A stretch of 64,000 nucleotides of DNA from a virus: the IMG/VR virus record IMGVR_UViG_3300046009_005595, positions 1 through 64,000 of that record. The stretch is one strand, 5' to 3'. The notes under the pieces are model-generated. The model was not told where the DNA came from. It ran no database searches and saw nothing but the letters and a program-made list of their open reading frames with translations. Made by a program: the position numbers and the translations under genes. Of this stretch, positions 44,401 to 52,947 are shown piece after piece (position 1 is the stretch's first letter; each line of letters opens with the position of its first letter).

Positions 44401-46481
44401 CTAACATTGGTGTTAATAATTCACTATCAGCATTTATACAAGCTAATACATCTTATAATACAGCTAACATTGGTGTTAATAATTCACTATCAGCATTTAT
44501 ACAAGCTAATACATCTTATAATACAGCTAACATTGGTGTTAATAACTCATTATCAGCATTTAACAAAGCTAACTCTGCTGGAAATGATGCTGTCAATGCA
44601 TTTAACAAAGCTAACTCTGCTGGAAATGATGCTGTCAATGCATTCATAAAAGCTAACACTGCATACAGTACAGCTAACATTGGTGTTAATAATTCACTAT
44701 CAGCATTTATACAAGCTAATACTGCATTAAATAATGCATTAGGTGCATTTACACAAGCTAATACCGCATTAAATAATGCATTAGGTGCATTTAATAAAGC
44801 AAACTCTGCTGGTAATGATGCAGTAAATGCCTTTATAAAAGCTAATACAGTAACTAACTATTTACCTCTTTCTGGAGGAAATCTTTCTGGTCAATTAGGT
44901 TCTACAGTAGCTACTGGAACTGCTCCATTCTCAATAGCTTCTACGACATTAGTTACAAACCTTAATGCAGATTTACTTGATGGTATTAGTAGTGGTAGTT
45001 TCTTAAGAAGTGATGCAACTACAACATATAGTGGTGGGATATTAAAAATAAACACACCAGCAGGATTTTCTGGGAACAATATAGGAGAGGTTAATACGCT
45101 TCAATGTTATCAAGCAACTATAGGCACAGATGCTTTCATGACATTCCATATTGCAGGAGATTATGCAGCCCACTTTGGATTAGATGGAATTACTAATGAT
45201 TTGTTTTTCGGTGGTTGGACTGCTGGAGCAAATAAATATAAAATTTGGCATTCGGGAAATGATGGTGTTGGATCAGGATTAGATGCTGATTTACTTGATG
45301 GACAAAGTGGTGCTTATTACACTTCATTAACTGATTCAGCATTTAACAAAGCTAATTCTGCTGGTAATGATGCTATTAATGCATTTAGTAGAGCTAATAC
45401 CTCATTAAATAATGTGTTAGGTGCATTCACTCAAGCTAATACCTCATTAAATAATGTGTTAGGTGCATTCACTCAAGCTAATACTGCATATAATACAGCT
45501 AATACTGGTGTTAATAATTCTTTATCTGGATTTATACAAGCTAATACCTCATTAAATAATGCGTTAGGAGCATTTAACAAAGCAAACTCTGCTGGTAATG
45601 ATGCTGTCAATGCATTTAGTAGAGCTAATACCTCATTAAATAATGCGTTAGGAGCATTTAATCAGGCTAATACCTCATTAAATAATGTGTTAGGTGCATT
45701 CACTCAAGCTAATACTGCATATAATACAGCTAATACTGGTGTTAATAATTCTTTATCTGGATTTATACAAGCTAATACAGCATTAAATAATGCATTAGGT
45801 GCGTTTAACAAAGCAAACTCTGCTGGTAATGATGCTGTCAATGCATTTAGTAGAGCTAATACAGCATATAATACAGCTAATACTGGTGTTAATAATTCTT
45901 TATCTGGATTTATACAAGCTAATACAGCATTAAATAATGCATTAGGGGCATTTAATAAAGCAAACTCTTCTGGTAATGATGCTGTCAATGCATTTAGTAG
46001 AGCTAATACAGCATTAAATAATGCATTAGGGGCATTTAATAAAGCTAATACTGGAGGAGCTATTTTAATAGATGATGCTTCTACAAATAACAACAGACCT
46101 TTAGTTTTCACTAGTAATACAGATGGACAAGTATTTAATTCTGTTTTTATAAACTCAACAGAACTATATACAAATCCTAGTACAGGAACTTTGTATGCTA
46201 CTATATTTTCTTCTCTATCAGATGAATCTCAAAAAGATAATATAACCAAAATAGCTAACTCAACAATTTTGATAAATAGTATTAATCCTGTTTCATTTAA
46301 TTGGAAAAAGACAGGAAAAAAATCATATGGTGTTATTGCTCAAGAGATTGAAAAAATACTACCTGATATAGTTCATGAAAACGATGGTATAAAATCTGTA
46401 GAGTATGATTCTTTGATAGCGTTCTTAATTGGAGCAGTAAAAGAAATGTCTGATAGATTGGACAAATTGGAGAACAAATAA
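41442..46481 (+). CDS. Long tail fibre A: heptad repeats plus S74 chaperone
   Basis: 1679 residues. An N-terminal globular part (1-125) ends with APFEITSNTLVYNLNTQFLN. Residues about 127-1135 and 1300-1540 are tandem units of 14 residues (FIQANVAYNMSNSA, FMKANSAGNDAVNA) and 21 residues (with YNTANIGVNNSLSA), all multiples of seven, as expected of a long alpha-helical coiled coil. A globular insert (about 1140-1295) carries two N/D-ADLLDG fibre motifs. The C-terminus from about 1590 (SDESQKDNI, NWKKTGKKSYGVIAQEIEKI, EYDSLIAFLIGAVKEM) is a peptidase-S74 intramolecular chaperone that trimerises and then cuts itself off. Receptor-facing fibre is the likely role. Confidence 0.88.
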   Translation: MPIAQISLANTFSEFLGATVSLITQSNVLETGDYHKTSNTLYLDSSGTALSVANNAAFNGQVNFNALGTSIIINNDAFIGGNINVSKQLISTIPYGTAPFEITSNTLVYNLNTQFLNGIDSNYYLEYTAFSFRQANVAYNMTNNAFIQANVAYNMTNNAFIQANVAYNMSNSAFRQANVAYNMTNNAFIQANVAYNMSNSAFRQANVAYNMSNNAFMKANSAGNDAVNAFIQANVAYNMSNSAFRQANVAYNMSNNAFMKANSAGNDAVNAFIQANVSYNMSNSAFRQANVAYNMSNSAFVQANVAYNMTNNAFIQANVAYNMSNNAFMKANSAGNDAVNAFIQANVAYNMTNNAFIQANVAYNMSNNAFMKANSAGNDAVNAFIQANVAYNMSNSAFIQANVAYNMSNNAFMKANSAGNDAVNAFRQANIAYNMTNNAFVQANVAYLKANSAGNDAINAFVQANVAYNMTNNAFIQANVAYNMSNSAFLQANVAYNMTNNAFIQANVAYNMSNNAFMKANSAGNDAVNAFRQANVAYNMSNSAFMKANSAGNDAVNAFIQANVAYNMSNSAFIQANVAYNMSNSAFIQANVAYNMSNSAFMKANSAGNDAVNAFIQANTAYLKANSAGNDAVNAFVQANVAYNMSNSAFMKANSAGNDSVNVFIQANVAYNMSNSAFLQANVAYNMSNNAFLQANVAYNMSNNAFMKANSAGNDAVNAFIRANTAYSTANIGVNNSLSAFIQANTAYNTANIGVNNSLSAFIQANTAYTTANTGILYSQAAFFQANNVSSAWDVANAAFIAANSNSAFIYAVATFNKANSAGNDAVNAFNKANSAGNDAVNAFNKANSAGNDAVNAFIKANTSYNTANVGVNNSLSAFIQSNTSYNTANVGVNNSLSAFNKANSAGNDAVNAFIKANTAYSTANIGVNNSLSAFNKANSAGNDAVNAFNKANSAGNDAVNAFNKANSAGNDAVNAFIKANTAYSTANIGVNNSLSAFIQANTSYNTANIGVNNSLSAFIQANTSYNTANIGVNNSLSAFNKANSAGNDAVNAFNKANSAGNDAVNAFIKANTAYSTANIGVNNSLSAFIQANTALNNALGAFTQANTALNNALGAFNKANSAGNDAVNAFIKANTVTNYLPLSGGNLSGQLGSTVATGTAPFSIASTTLVTNLNADLLDGISSGSFLRSDATTTYSGGILKINTPAGFSGNNIGEVNTLQCYQATIGTDAFMTFHIAGDYAAHFGLDGITNDLFFGGWTAGANKYKIWHSGNDGVGSGLDADLLDGQSGAYYTSLTDSAFNKANSAGNDAINAFSRANTSLNNVLGAFTQANTSLNNVLGAFTQANTAYNTANTGVNNSLSGFIQANTSLNNALGAFNKANSAGNDAVNAFSRANTSLNNALGAFNQANTSLNNVLGAFTQANTAYNTANTGVNNSLSGFIQANTALNNALGAFNKANSAGNDAVNAFSRANTAYNTANTGVNNSLSGFIQANTALNNALGAFNKANSSGNDAVNAFSRANTALNNALGAFNKANTGGAILIDDASTNNNRPLVFTSNTDGQVFNSVFINSTELYTNPSTGTLYATIFSSLSDESQKDNITKIANSTILINSINPVSFNWKKTGKKSYGVIAQEIEKILPDIVHENDGIKSVEYDSLIAFLIGAVKEMSDRLDKLENK
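41823..44850 (+). repeat. 42/63-bp tandem repeat array in fibre A
   Basis: Dozens of near-identical in-frame units, 42 bp (two heptads) or 63 bp (three heptads). The core segments AAAGCTAACTCTGCTGGAAA and CAAGCTAATGTTGCATATAA recur throughout, often differing only by synonymous changes. A second block lies at 45340-46050. The same units occur in the fibre genes at 57738 and 63129, so recombination between the genes is easy. Confidence 0.92.
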
Positions 46482-47656
46482 TGTCTGGTTTTAATTCTTC
46501 CATGACTGGAGATTTTGACAAATATTTTATGACAACAACAGATCTTATTGATAGATATGCTATTGGAGGTCTATGGACTTGGGGATCTAATAATAATGGT
46601 CAATTAGGAGATAATTCAACATCTCGTAAAAGTTCTCCAGTCCAAACCGTATCAGCAGGAACTAATTGGAAACAAGTTTCTGCTGGTTTGGAGCATACTG
46701 TTTCTATAAAGACAGATGGTACTTTATGGACTTTTGGATATAATTTTGTTGGTCAATTAGGAGATAACACATCAACAAAGAGAAGTTCTCCAGTCCAAAC
46801 CGTATCAGCAGGAACTAATTGGAAACAAGTATCTGCTCGTTTGTATCAAACAGCATCCATAAAGACTGATGGGACTTTATGGCTTTGGGGAAGTAATTTT
46901 CATGGTGGATTAGGAGATAATACAAGAACTGATAGACTTTCTCCAGTTCAAACTATATCATTTGGAACTAATTGGAAACAAGTTTCTGCTGGAGTATATT
47001 ATACAGCAGCAATAAAAACTGATGGGACTTTATGGCTTTGGGGATTGAATGATAATGGTCAATTAGGAGATAATTCAGTATCAAATAAAAGTTCTCCAGT
47101 TCAAACTATATCATTTGGAACTAATTGGAAACAAGTAGTTTGCGGATCGAGTCATACAGCAGCAATAAAAACTGATGGGACTTTATGGCTTTGGGGAGAT
47201 AATTTATACGGTCAATTAGGAGATAACTCAATATCAGATAAAAGTTCTCCAGTTCAAACTATATCTTTTGGAACTAATTGGAAACAAGTAGTTTGTGGAT
47301 CTACATACACAGCAGCAATAAAGACTGATGGGACTTTATGGCTTTGGGGTAGAGATAATTATGGTCAATTAGGTGATAATTCAGTATCAAATAAAAGTTC
47401 TCCAGTACAAACTATATCAGCTGGAACTAATTGGAAACAAGTATCTTCTGGAGCAGGACATACAGCAGCAATAAAAACAGATGGAACTTTATGGTTGTGG
47501 GGGCTTAATGGATTTGGTCAATTAGGAGATAATTCAATATCAAATAAAAGTTCTCCAGTCCAAACTGTATCAGCAGGAAGTAATTGGAAACAAGTATATT
47601 GTGGGGATAATCACACTACAGCAGTTCAATATTCAGACATAGGACAGGTATTATAA
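46481..47656 (+). CDS. RCC1-type seven-bladed propeller protein A
   Basis: 391 residues: a leader of about 30 residues, then seven RCC1 repeats of about 51 residues, each of pattern L-W-x-W-G-x-N-x-x-G-Q-L-G-D-N ... S-S-P-V-Q-T ... N-W-K-Q-V ... H-T-A-A-I-K-T-D-G-T. Seven blades make a closed beta-propeller. The framework is almost invariant, while short loops (after WG, after GDN, and before the HTAAIK strand) vary. Directly coupled to fibre A by TAATG. Given the neighbourhood, a fibre-tip adhesin or tail-attached receptor-binding protein is likely; no enzymatic motif is seen. Confidence 0.85.
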   Translation: MSGFNSSMTGDFDKYFMTTTDLIDRYAIGGLWTWGSNNNGQLGDNSTSRKSSPVQTVSAGTNWKQVSAGLEHTVSIKTDGTLWTFGYNFVGQLGDNTSTKRSSPVQTVSAGTNWKQVSARLYQTASIKTDGTLWLWGSNFHGGLGDNTRTDRLSPVQTISFGTNWKQVSAGVYYTAAIKTDGTLWLWGLNDNGQLGDNSVSNKSSPVQTISFGTNWKQVVCGSSHTAAIKTDGTLWLWGDNLYGQLGDNSISDKSSPVQTISFGTNWKQVVCGSTYTAAIKTDGTLWLWGRDNYGQLGDNSVSNKSSPVQTISAGTNWKQVSSGAGHTAAIKTDGTLWLWGLNGFGQLGDNSISNKSSPVQTVSAGSNWKQVYCGDNHTTAVQYSDIGQVL

Positions 47657-47658
47657 AA

Positions 47659-48342
47659 ATGGCATATTTAATAGTAGAAAAATTAGAAGATGGTACAAAT
47701 TTAGTTCATCTTGGTCCTATGAATTGGAGACCAACATTCTTTCAAAGTTGTTTAAGAGATGATCTAGAAATAAATTTCAATGTTCCTCTTTCAAACGATT
47801 CTGGGGAAGTTGTTATAGTTTCTGATACAGTTAAAATTATTCCAGTAAGAGATATAGGACTAACTTCAGAATGTAATCAAAAAATTCAAAATATTGTTGG
47901 TCCTTATTATAACTTCTTTGATACATACGCTGAAATGTATCATAATGTACAAAATAAATCTGTAGAAGTAGTTAAATCGGAACTAAAACCTATAATAGCA
48001 GCTAATCGTTACAAATACGAAGTTATGGGTGTTTCTGCTACAATCCAAAATAAAGAAGTTAATCTATTAACAAACAGAGAAGATAGAGCTTTATATTTAC
48101 AGGCATATCAATTAGGAAAAGATAATATAAATTGGAAATTTGGATCTGAATTCTTATCTTTATCTAATTCAGATTTAGGCTTAATTGTTCAGGCCGTAAC
48201 TACTCACATACAATCAGCATTTGATTGGGAAGCTAGTAAATATCAAGAAATTGAGTCAAAACAAACTTTAGAAGAATTAGACTCTGTTAAATTAATATCT
48301 GATAATCCTATATGGGAACCACCAACTCCAGAAATAATTTAA
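47659..48342 (+). CDS. Tail fibre assembly-type protein, DUF4376-like
   Basis: 227 residues. The C-terminal half, KYEVMGVSATIQNKEVNLLT then NWKFGSEFLSLSNSDLGLIV and VTTHIQSAFDWEASKYQEIE, follows the DUF4376 pattern found in tail fibre assembly proteins (a small beta part followed by residue-counting helices). The N-terminal half is a beta-rich segment with VKIIPVRDIGLTSECN. Its place between two RCC1 genes suggests a dedicated chaperone or connector for them. Confidence 0.6.
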   Translation: MAYLIVEKLEDGTNLVHLGPMNWRPTFFQSCLRDDLEINFNVPLSNDSGEVVIVSDTVKIIPVRDIGLTSECNQKIQNIVGPYYNFFDTYAEMYHNVQNKSVEVVKSELKPIIAANRYKYEVMGVSATIQNKEVNLLTNREDRALYLQAYQLGKDNINWKFGSEFLSLSNSDLGLIVQAVTTHIQSAFDWEASKYQEIESKQTLEELDSVKLISDNPIWEPPTPEII

Positions 48343-48354
48343 TTGAGATAAAAA

Positions 48355-49572
48355 ATGTCAGATAGCAATCAACTTATCAGCAACTTTAGAGAAAGTTCTG
48401 CGGAAAATAACGTAGACCTTGGAGTTAAATTTGTTACTAAAGAATATTTAATTGATGTTTATCCTTATTTAAGTGGGTTAGGTAATATACAATTTGCTGG
48501 ATTATGGAATTGGGGTATGAATAATTATGGTCAATTAGGAGATAACACAAGAACAAATAAAAGTTATCCAGTACAAACAATTGCTTGGGGATCTAACTGG
48601 AAACAAGTTTCTTCTTCTAGTCATACAGCAGCAATAAAGACTGATGGCACTCTATGGACTTGGGGTGATAATTTTTATGGTGGATTAGGAGATAATTCAG
48701 TATCAAATAAAAGTTCTCCAGTTCAAACAGTAGCATTTGGTACTAACTGGAAACAAGTTTCTGCTGGTATTCTTCATACAGCAGCAATAAAGACTGATGG
48801 TACTCTATGGACTTGGGGATATAATAATAATGGTCAATTAGGAGATAATTCAGTATCAAATAAAAGTTCTCCAGTTCAAACTATATCTTTTGGTAATAAT
48901 TGGAAACAAGTCGCTTGTGGATATCACACAGCAGCAATAAAGACTGATGGGACTTTATGGCTTTGGGGAGTTAACATATACGGACAATTAGGAGATAACA
49001 CAAGAACAAGTAAAAGTTCTCCAGTACAAACTATATCAGCTGGAACTAATTGGAAACAAGTTACTGTTGGAAGTAACTACACAGCAGCAATAAAGACTGA
49101 TGGGACTTTATGGCTTTGGGGTAGAGATAATTATGGTCAATTAGGTGATAATTCAGTAGCAGATAAAAGTTCTCCAGTACAAACTGTATCAGCTGGAACT
49201 AATTGGAAACAAGTTTCCGCAGGTAAATTTCATACAGCATCTATTAAAACAGATGGGACTTTATGGCTTTGGGGTAGAGATAATTATGGTCAATTAGGTG
49301 ATAATTCAGTATCAAATAAAAGTTCTCCAGTACAAACTGTATCAGCTGGAACTAATTGGAAACAAGTAGCTTGCGGATATCAAACAGCAGCTATTAAAAC
49401 AGATGGAACTTTATGGCTTTGGGGCGATAATACATATGGACAATTAGGAGATAATTCAATAACAAAGAGAAGTTCTCCAGTACAAACAATTGCATTTGGA
49501 ACCAATTGGAAACAAGTATCTTGCGGATCTATAACTACTACATCAGTCCAAGAAATGGGAGATGATTTTTGA
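48355..49572 (+). CDS. RCC1-type seven-bladed propeller protein B
   Basis: 405 residues: about 55 leader residues (with FVTKEYLIDVYPYLSGLG, unlike leader A), then seven RCC1 blades with the same framework as protein A. Blades 5 and 6 both carry WLWGRDNYGQLGDN and are nearly identical in DNA, pointing to recent duplication or gene conversion. The stop overlaps the next gene's TTG start. Probable adhesin, as for protein A. Confidence 0.85.
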   Translation: MSDSNQLISNFRESSAENNVDLGVKFVTKEYLIDVYPYLSGLGNIQFAGLWNWGMNNYGQLGDNTRTNKSYPVQTIAWGSNWKQVSSSSHTAAIKTDGTLWTWGDNFYGGLGDNSVSNKSSPVQTVAFGTNWKQVSAGILHTAAIKTDGTLWTWGYNNNGQLGDNSVSNKSSPVQTISFGNNWKQVACGYHTAAIKTDGTLWLWGVNIYGQLGDNTRTSKSSPVQTISAGTNWKQVTVGSNYTAAIKTDGTLWLWGRDNYGQLGDNSVADKSSPVQTVSAGTNWKQVSAGKFHTASIKTDGTLWLWGRDNYGQLGDNSVSNKSSPVQTVSAGTNWKQVACGYQTAAIKTDGTLWLWGDNTYGQLGDNSITKRSSPVQTIAFGTNWKQVSCGSITTTSVQEMGDDF

Positions 49573-50066
49573 TAAAACTTCTCCAAGCAGATAATTTCTA
49601 CAATCAAACTGATGTAGATCATATATTTAATTGTACAAATAATTTACAATATATAGAAAAAGAACACGGGTTTGAAATAGATCAATTCAATCTAGTAATA
49701 CCAGGATTAGATTCTGTATTTTCTAAATTCGTTGGGGAAGAAGTATATGTTGATGAAGAAAATTCAGGAATATTTAGAAAACCAAATTTAAGAATACATT
49801 TCGAAGGATTTGATTCTATGCAAGAATGGATTTTTATATTAGCATTAGAACCTACAACTTTTAATTTATATCATCATTTAAGTGGAGCAAAAAACGCATT
49901 AGATGAATATAGATTTGATTATAATAATTTATTTGATTGGGATATTCATACTAATATATTATTAGAACCAAATCAAGGAATAATTTTCAGACCTTGGCTA
50001 TTTCATAGTTTAACACATCAACGTTTAGTACAATTATACAGATTAAAAGGAAAAGATAATGGCTAA
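49569..50066 (+). CDS. Putative double-stranded beta-helix protein between RCC1 genes
   Basis: 165 residues with a TTG start overlapping the upstream TGA; GGGAG lies 7 bases before it, which supports the start. MIKLLQADNFYNQTDVDHIF and the C-terminal GIIFRPWLFHSLTHQRLVQL with YRLKG resemble the end of 2-oxoglutarate/Fe(II) oxygenases (second His, then Arg), and small oxygenases of this kind are common near phage tail fibres. A clear H-x-D is not visible, so it may be a non-catalytic relative. If active it might hydroxylate the neighbouring propeller proteins. Confidence 0.45.
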   Translation: MIKLLQADNFYNQTDVDHIFNCTNNLQYIEKEHGFEIDQFNLVIPGLDSVFSKFVGEEVYVDEENSGIFRKPNLRIHFEGFDSMQEWIFILALEPTTFNLYHHLSGAKNALDEYRFDYNNLFDWDIHTNILLEPNQGIIFRPWLFHSLTHQRLVQLYRLKGKDNG

Positions 50067-51213
50067 GATAGGATTTACAATTTCAGATGGCTCTGATCTT
50101 GGGGATTTATTAGTACCAAGAGATATTTTCTCAGAAGGTGGATTGTGGCTTTGTGGTTATAATATTAACGGTCAATTAGGAGATAATACAACAACTAACA
50201 GAAGTTCTCCAGTTCAAACAATTGCTTGGGGAACTAATTGGAAACAAGCTTCTTCTGGAGCAAGCCATACAGCAGCTATTAAGACTGATGGAACTCTATG
50301 GAATTGGGGAGTTAATTTTGGTAATTTAGGAGATAATACAATAACCAGCAGAAGTTCTCCAGTTCAAACAATTACATTCGGAACTAATTGGAAACAAGTT
50401 GATGCTGGAAGTAACTACACAGCAGCAATAAAGACAGATGGAACATTATGGACTTGGGGGGATAATACATACGGACAATTAGGTGATAATTCAACATCTC
50501 GTAAAAGTTCTCCAGTTCAAACAGTAGCATTTGGTAATAATTGGAAACAAGTAGCTTGCGGATATCACACAGCAGCTATTAAAACTGATGGAACCTTATG
50601 GACTTGGGGGTATAATAATAATGGTCAATTAGGTGATAATACAATAACTAATAAAAGTTCTCCAGTTCAAACAGTAGCATTTGGTACTAACTGGAAACAA
50701 GTTTCTGCTGGCAGATATCATACAGCAGCTATTAAAACTGATGGAACCTTATGGACTTGGGGAGATAATATCAGGGGACAATTAGGTGATAATACAACAA
50801 CAGATAAAAGTTCCCCTGTTCAAACTGTAGCATTTGGTACTAACTGGAAACAGGTATCTTGTGGGTATCATACAGCAGCCATTAAAACTAATGGAACCTT
50901 ATGGACTTGGGGAGATAATGGTAACGGTCAATTAGGTGATAATACAAGAACAATAAAAAGTTCCCCTGTTCAAACTATAACATTTGGAACTAACTGGAAA
51001 CAAGTTTCTGCCGGTTATGTGAATACAGCAGCCATTAAAACTGATGGAACATTATGGACTTGGGGAAATAATAGTAGAGGACAATTAGGAGATAATACGG
51101 TAGACTCTAAAAGTTCTCCTGTCCAAACTATAGCTTTTGGGACCAATTGGAAACAAGTCTCAACCTCAGCTATGGCTGGATATAATACTGTAATAGTAAA
51201 AGATGACATGTAA
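50059..51213 (+). CDS. RCC1-type seven-bladed propeller protein C
   Basis: 384 residues: a leader of about 33 residues (TISDGSDLGDLLVPRDIFSE), then seven RCC1 blades. Here most blades use WTWG where A mostly uses WLWG; the second blade lacks two residues (WNWGVNFGNLGD). It overlaps the beta-helix gene by 8 bases. The loops differ from those of A and B, consistent with binding a different surface ligand. Confidence 0.85.
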   Translation: MAKIGFTISDGSDLGDLLVPRDIFSEGGLWLCGYNINGQLGDNTTTNRSSPVQTIAWGTNWKQASSGASHTAAIKTDGTLWNWGVNFGNLGDNTITSRSSPVQTITFGTNWKQVDAGSNYTAAIKTDGTLWTWGDNTYGQLGDNSTSRKSSPVQTVAFGNNWKQVACGYHTAAIKTDGTLWTWGYNNNGQLGDNTITNKSSPVQTVAFGTNWKQVSAGRYHTAAIKTDGTLWTWGDNIRGQLGDNTTTDKSSPVQTVAFGTNWKQVSCGYHTAAIKTNGTLWTWGDNGNGQLGDNTRTIKSSPVQTITFGTNWKQVSAGYVNTAAIKTDGTLWTWGNNSRGQLGDNTVDSKSSPVQTIAFGTNWKQVSTSAMAGYNTVIVKDDM

Positions 51214-51218
51214 ATCAA

Positions 51219-51226
51219 TATAAATA
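51219..51226 (+). promoter_or_regulatory. T4-type late promoter of the modification cassette
   Basis: TATAAATA 31 bases upstream of the sulfotransferase ATG at 51257, directly after the RCC1-C stop codon. It would drive the genes from 51257 to 54364. Confidence 0.72.
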
Positions 51227-51256
51227 CTTTTGTGAATTTTATCATGGGAATTTTAT

Positions 51257-52036
51257 ATGAACAAAAAATACTATTTTATTTCAGGGTTGCCTCGTTCAGG
51301 AACAACCCTTCTTTCTGCAATCCTTAATCAAAACCCTAAATTTCAAGCATCTATTTCTGGTCCTTTAGCTAGATTTACTAGAGCTATAATAGAACAATCT
51401 TCAGCTATGTCTGGTTATAGGCATCAATGTCCTCCAGACAAACGCAAAAAAATTATTGAAGGTATATTTGATAATTATTATGATACTCCAAATAAAAAAG
51501 TCTTTTTCGATACTAATAGAGGATGGGGATTACTAACTCCATTTTTAAAAGACATTTATCCTTATACAAAAATTATCATGTGTGTAAGAGATTTAAATTG
51601 GGTTCTTGATTCTTTTGAAACTTTATACAGAAAAAATCCATATGATAAATCTCTTATGATTCCTGATGAATTTGCATCTACGGTTTACTCTAGATGTGAT
51701 TATCTAATGAGAGAAGATTCTACAGTAGGGTTCGCTTATCTATCTCTAAAACAAGCTATAACTTCAGAAGAAAAAAATATGATTATGTTAGTTGAATATG
51801 AACAGCTTTGTAAAAATCCAGAAGGTATGATGAAAGCAATATATAATTTCATAAATCAACCGTATTATCAACATGATTTTAATAATGTAGAATCATCTCA
51901 TGATGAATTTGATGCAGATGTTAATATAAAAGGTTTACATACAACCAGAAAAGAAGTTAAATGGATAGAACGTCAAATGATATTACCTCCAGACATTCAA
52001 CATAAATTTAAAGACCTAGAAGTTTGGCGATATTAA
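51257..52036 (+). CDS. Sulfotransferase (PAPS-dependent family)
   Basis: 259 residues. The 5'-phosphosulfate-binding loop GLPRSGTTLLSAIL is at about 9-22, and the 3'-phosphate-binding strand IIMCVRDLNWVLDSFETLY is near 112-130 (the R-D...S pattern). These are the defining motifs of P-loop sulfotransferases. It would move sulfate from PAPS to a hydroxyl group of a glycan, lipid or protein. First gene of a late cassette; the next ATG follows its stop directly. Acceptor unknown. Confidence 0.85.
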   Translation: MNKKYYFISGLPRSGTTLLSAILNQNPKFQASISGPLARFTRAIIEQSSAMSGYRHQCPPDKRKKIIEGIFDNYYDTPNKKVFFDTNRGWGLLTPFLKDIYPYTKIIMCVRDLNWVLDSFETLYRKNPYDKSLMIPDEFASTVYSRCDYLMREDSTVGFAYLSLKQAITSEEKNMIMLVEYEQLCKNPEGMMKAIYNFINQPYYQHDFNNVESSHDEFDADVNIKGLHTTRKEVKWIERQMILPPDIQHKFKDLEVWRY

Positions 52037-52399
52037 ATGAAAGAATGTGGGGAATGTACAGCTTGTTGTGACGGCTGGTTAATTTCAAATTCATATGGGA
52101 ATAAGTTTGGTAATGGAATACCTTGCTTATTTTTATGCAATAAAAAATGTTCCATATATACTACAAGACCTGAAACTTGTTCAAAATATCAATGTGCATG
52201 GAGTCAAGGATTATTTCCAGATTGGATGAAACCAACTGAAAGTAAGGTTCTTATATCAGTTGAAATTGATTTAAATAAAAAACAATTTCTAAAAGTTATA
52301 CAGATGGAAAATCATATAGAACAAGCTATTATAGATTTTATTGAAAATTGGGTTAAAGAAAATAATACATATTATATAATACAAGGTGATACAAAATGA
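52037..52399 (+). CDS. YkgJ-type cysteine-cluster protein
   Basis: 120 residues. The N-terminal MKECGECTACCDGW (C-x2-C-x2-CC), then IPCLFLCNKKCSIYTTRP and TCSKYQCAW, give ten cysteines in the YkgJ pattern, a zinc- or iron-sulfur-binding domain whose members often stand beside modification enzymes. It starts right after the sulfotransferase stop and overlaps the methyltransferase gene (ATGA), so it probably works with them. Confidence 0.78.
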   Translation: MKECGECTACCDGWLISNSYGNKFGNGIPCLFLCNKKCSIYTTRPETCSKYQCAWSQGLFPDWMKPTESKVLISVEIDLNKKQFLKVIQMENHIEQAIIDFIENWVKENNTYYIIQGDTK

Positions 52400-52947
52400 A
52401 AATTAATATTGGTGGTGGTTTAAAAAGATTTGATGGATTTTTAAATGTAGATTCTGATGAATTAACCAATCCAGACTTTTTGGTAAACTTAAATAAAGAT
52501 AAATTACCATTCGAAGATAATTCAGTAGAAGAAATTAAAGCTCATCATATTCTAGAGCACATTGGAGATGGATTTTTATCTCTTATGCAAGAAATTTATA
52601 GAGTATGTAAAGATGGGGCTATTATTGATATTGAAGTCCCTCATCATAGACACGAAAACTATTTTGGAGATCCTACTCACGTTAGACCAATAACAGTTGA
52701 AATGTTTAAGAAATTCAGTAAGAAATATAACCGTTGGCATATTGACACATATGGTTCAGCTTCTGGGTTCGGGCTTACTTTAAATGTTGATTTTGAAGTA
52801 TTAGAATTTGATTATATTATAGAAAATAGATATCTTCCTCTAGTAGAACAAGGAAGGTTTGAAGAAATTCAAGAAATTTCAGAAAGATTTAATAATGTTT
52901 ATAGTGATACTAAAATCAAATTAGTTGTGGTGAAAGATGACAACTAA
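52396..52947 (+). CDS. SAM-dependent methyltransferase (class I)
   Basis: 183 residues. MKINIGGGLKRFDGFLNVDS gives the Gly-rich motif I and acidic end of strand 2; LPFEDNSVEEIKAHHILEHI is the motif resembling methyltransf_11-type enzymes; EIYRVCKDGAIIDIEVPHH is the following strand. Such enzymes in glycan clusters methylate sugars or act on lipids. It overlaps the YkgJ-type and the TPR-glycosyltransferase genes, so the three are translationally coupled. Confidence 0.82.
   Translation: MKINIGGGLKRFDGFLNVDSDELTNPDFLVNLNKDKLPFEDNSVEEIKAHHILEHIGDGFLSLMQEIYRVCKDGAIIDIEVPHHRHENYFGDPTHVRPITVEMFKKFSKKYNRWHIDTYGSASGFGLTLNVDFEVLEFDYIIENRYLPLVEQGRFEEIQEISERFNNVYSDTKIKLVVVKDDN

Noticed and set aside
41823-44850. 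CRISPR-like appearance of regularly repeated DNA
   Set aside because: Repeats are contiguous, in frame, multiples of 21 bp and encode heptads. There are no unique spacers and no cas genes.
41810-46111. Long open frames on the minus strand across the fibre A repeats (and similar ones in fibre B)
   Set aside because: They mirror the tandem repeats of the real gene, have Leu/Ala-rich monotone translations and no ribosome binding sites. They are compositional shadows.
46481-51213. Diversity-generating retroelement for the RCC1 loops
   Set aside because: No reverse transcriptase gene or template repeat is visible in the window, and the variation looks like blade duplication rather than adenine-directed mutation.
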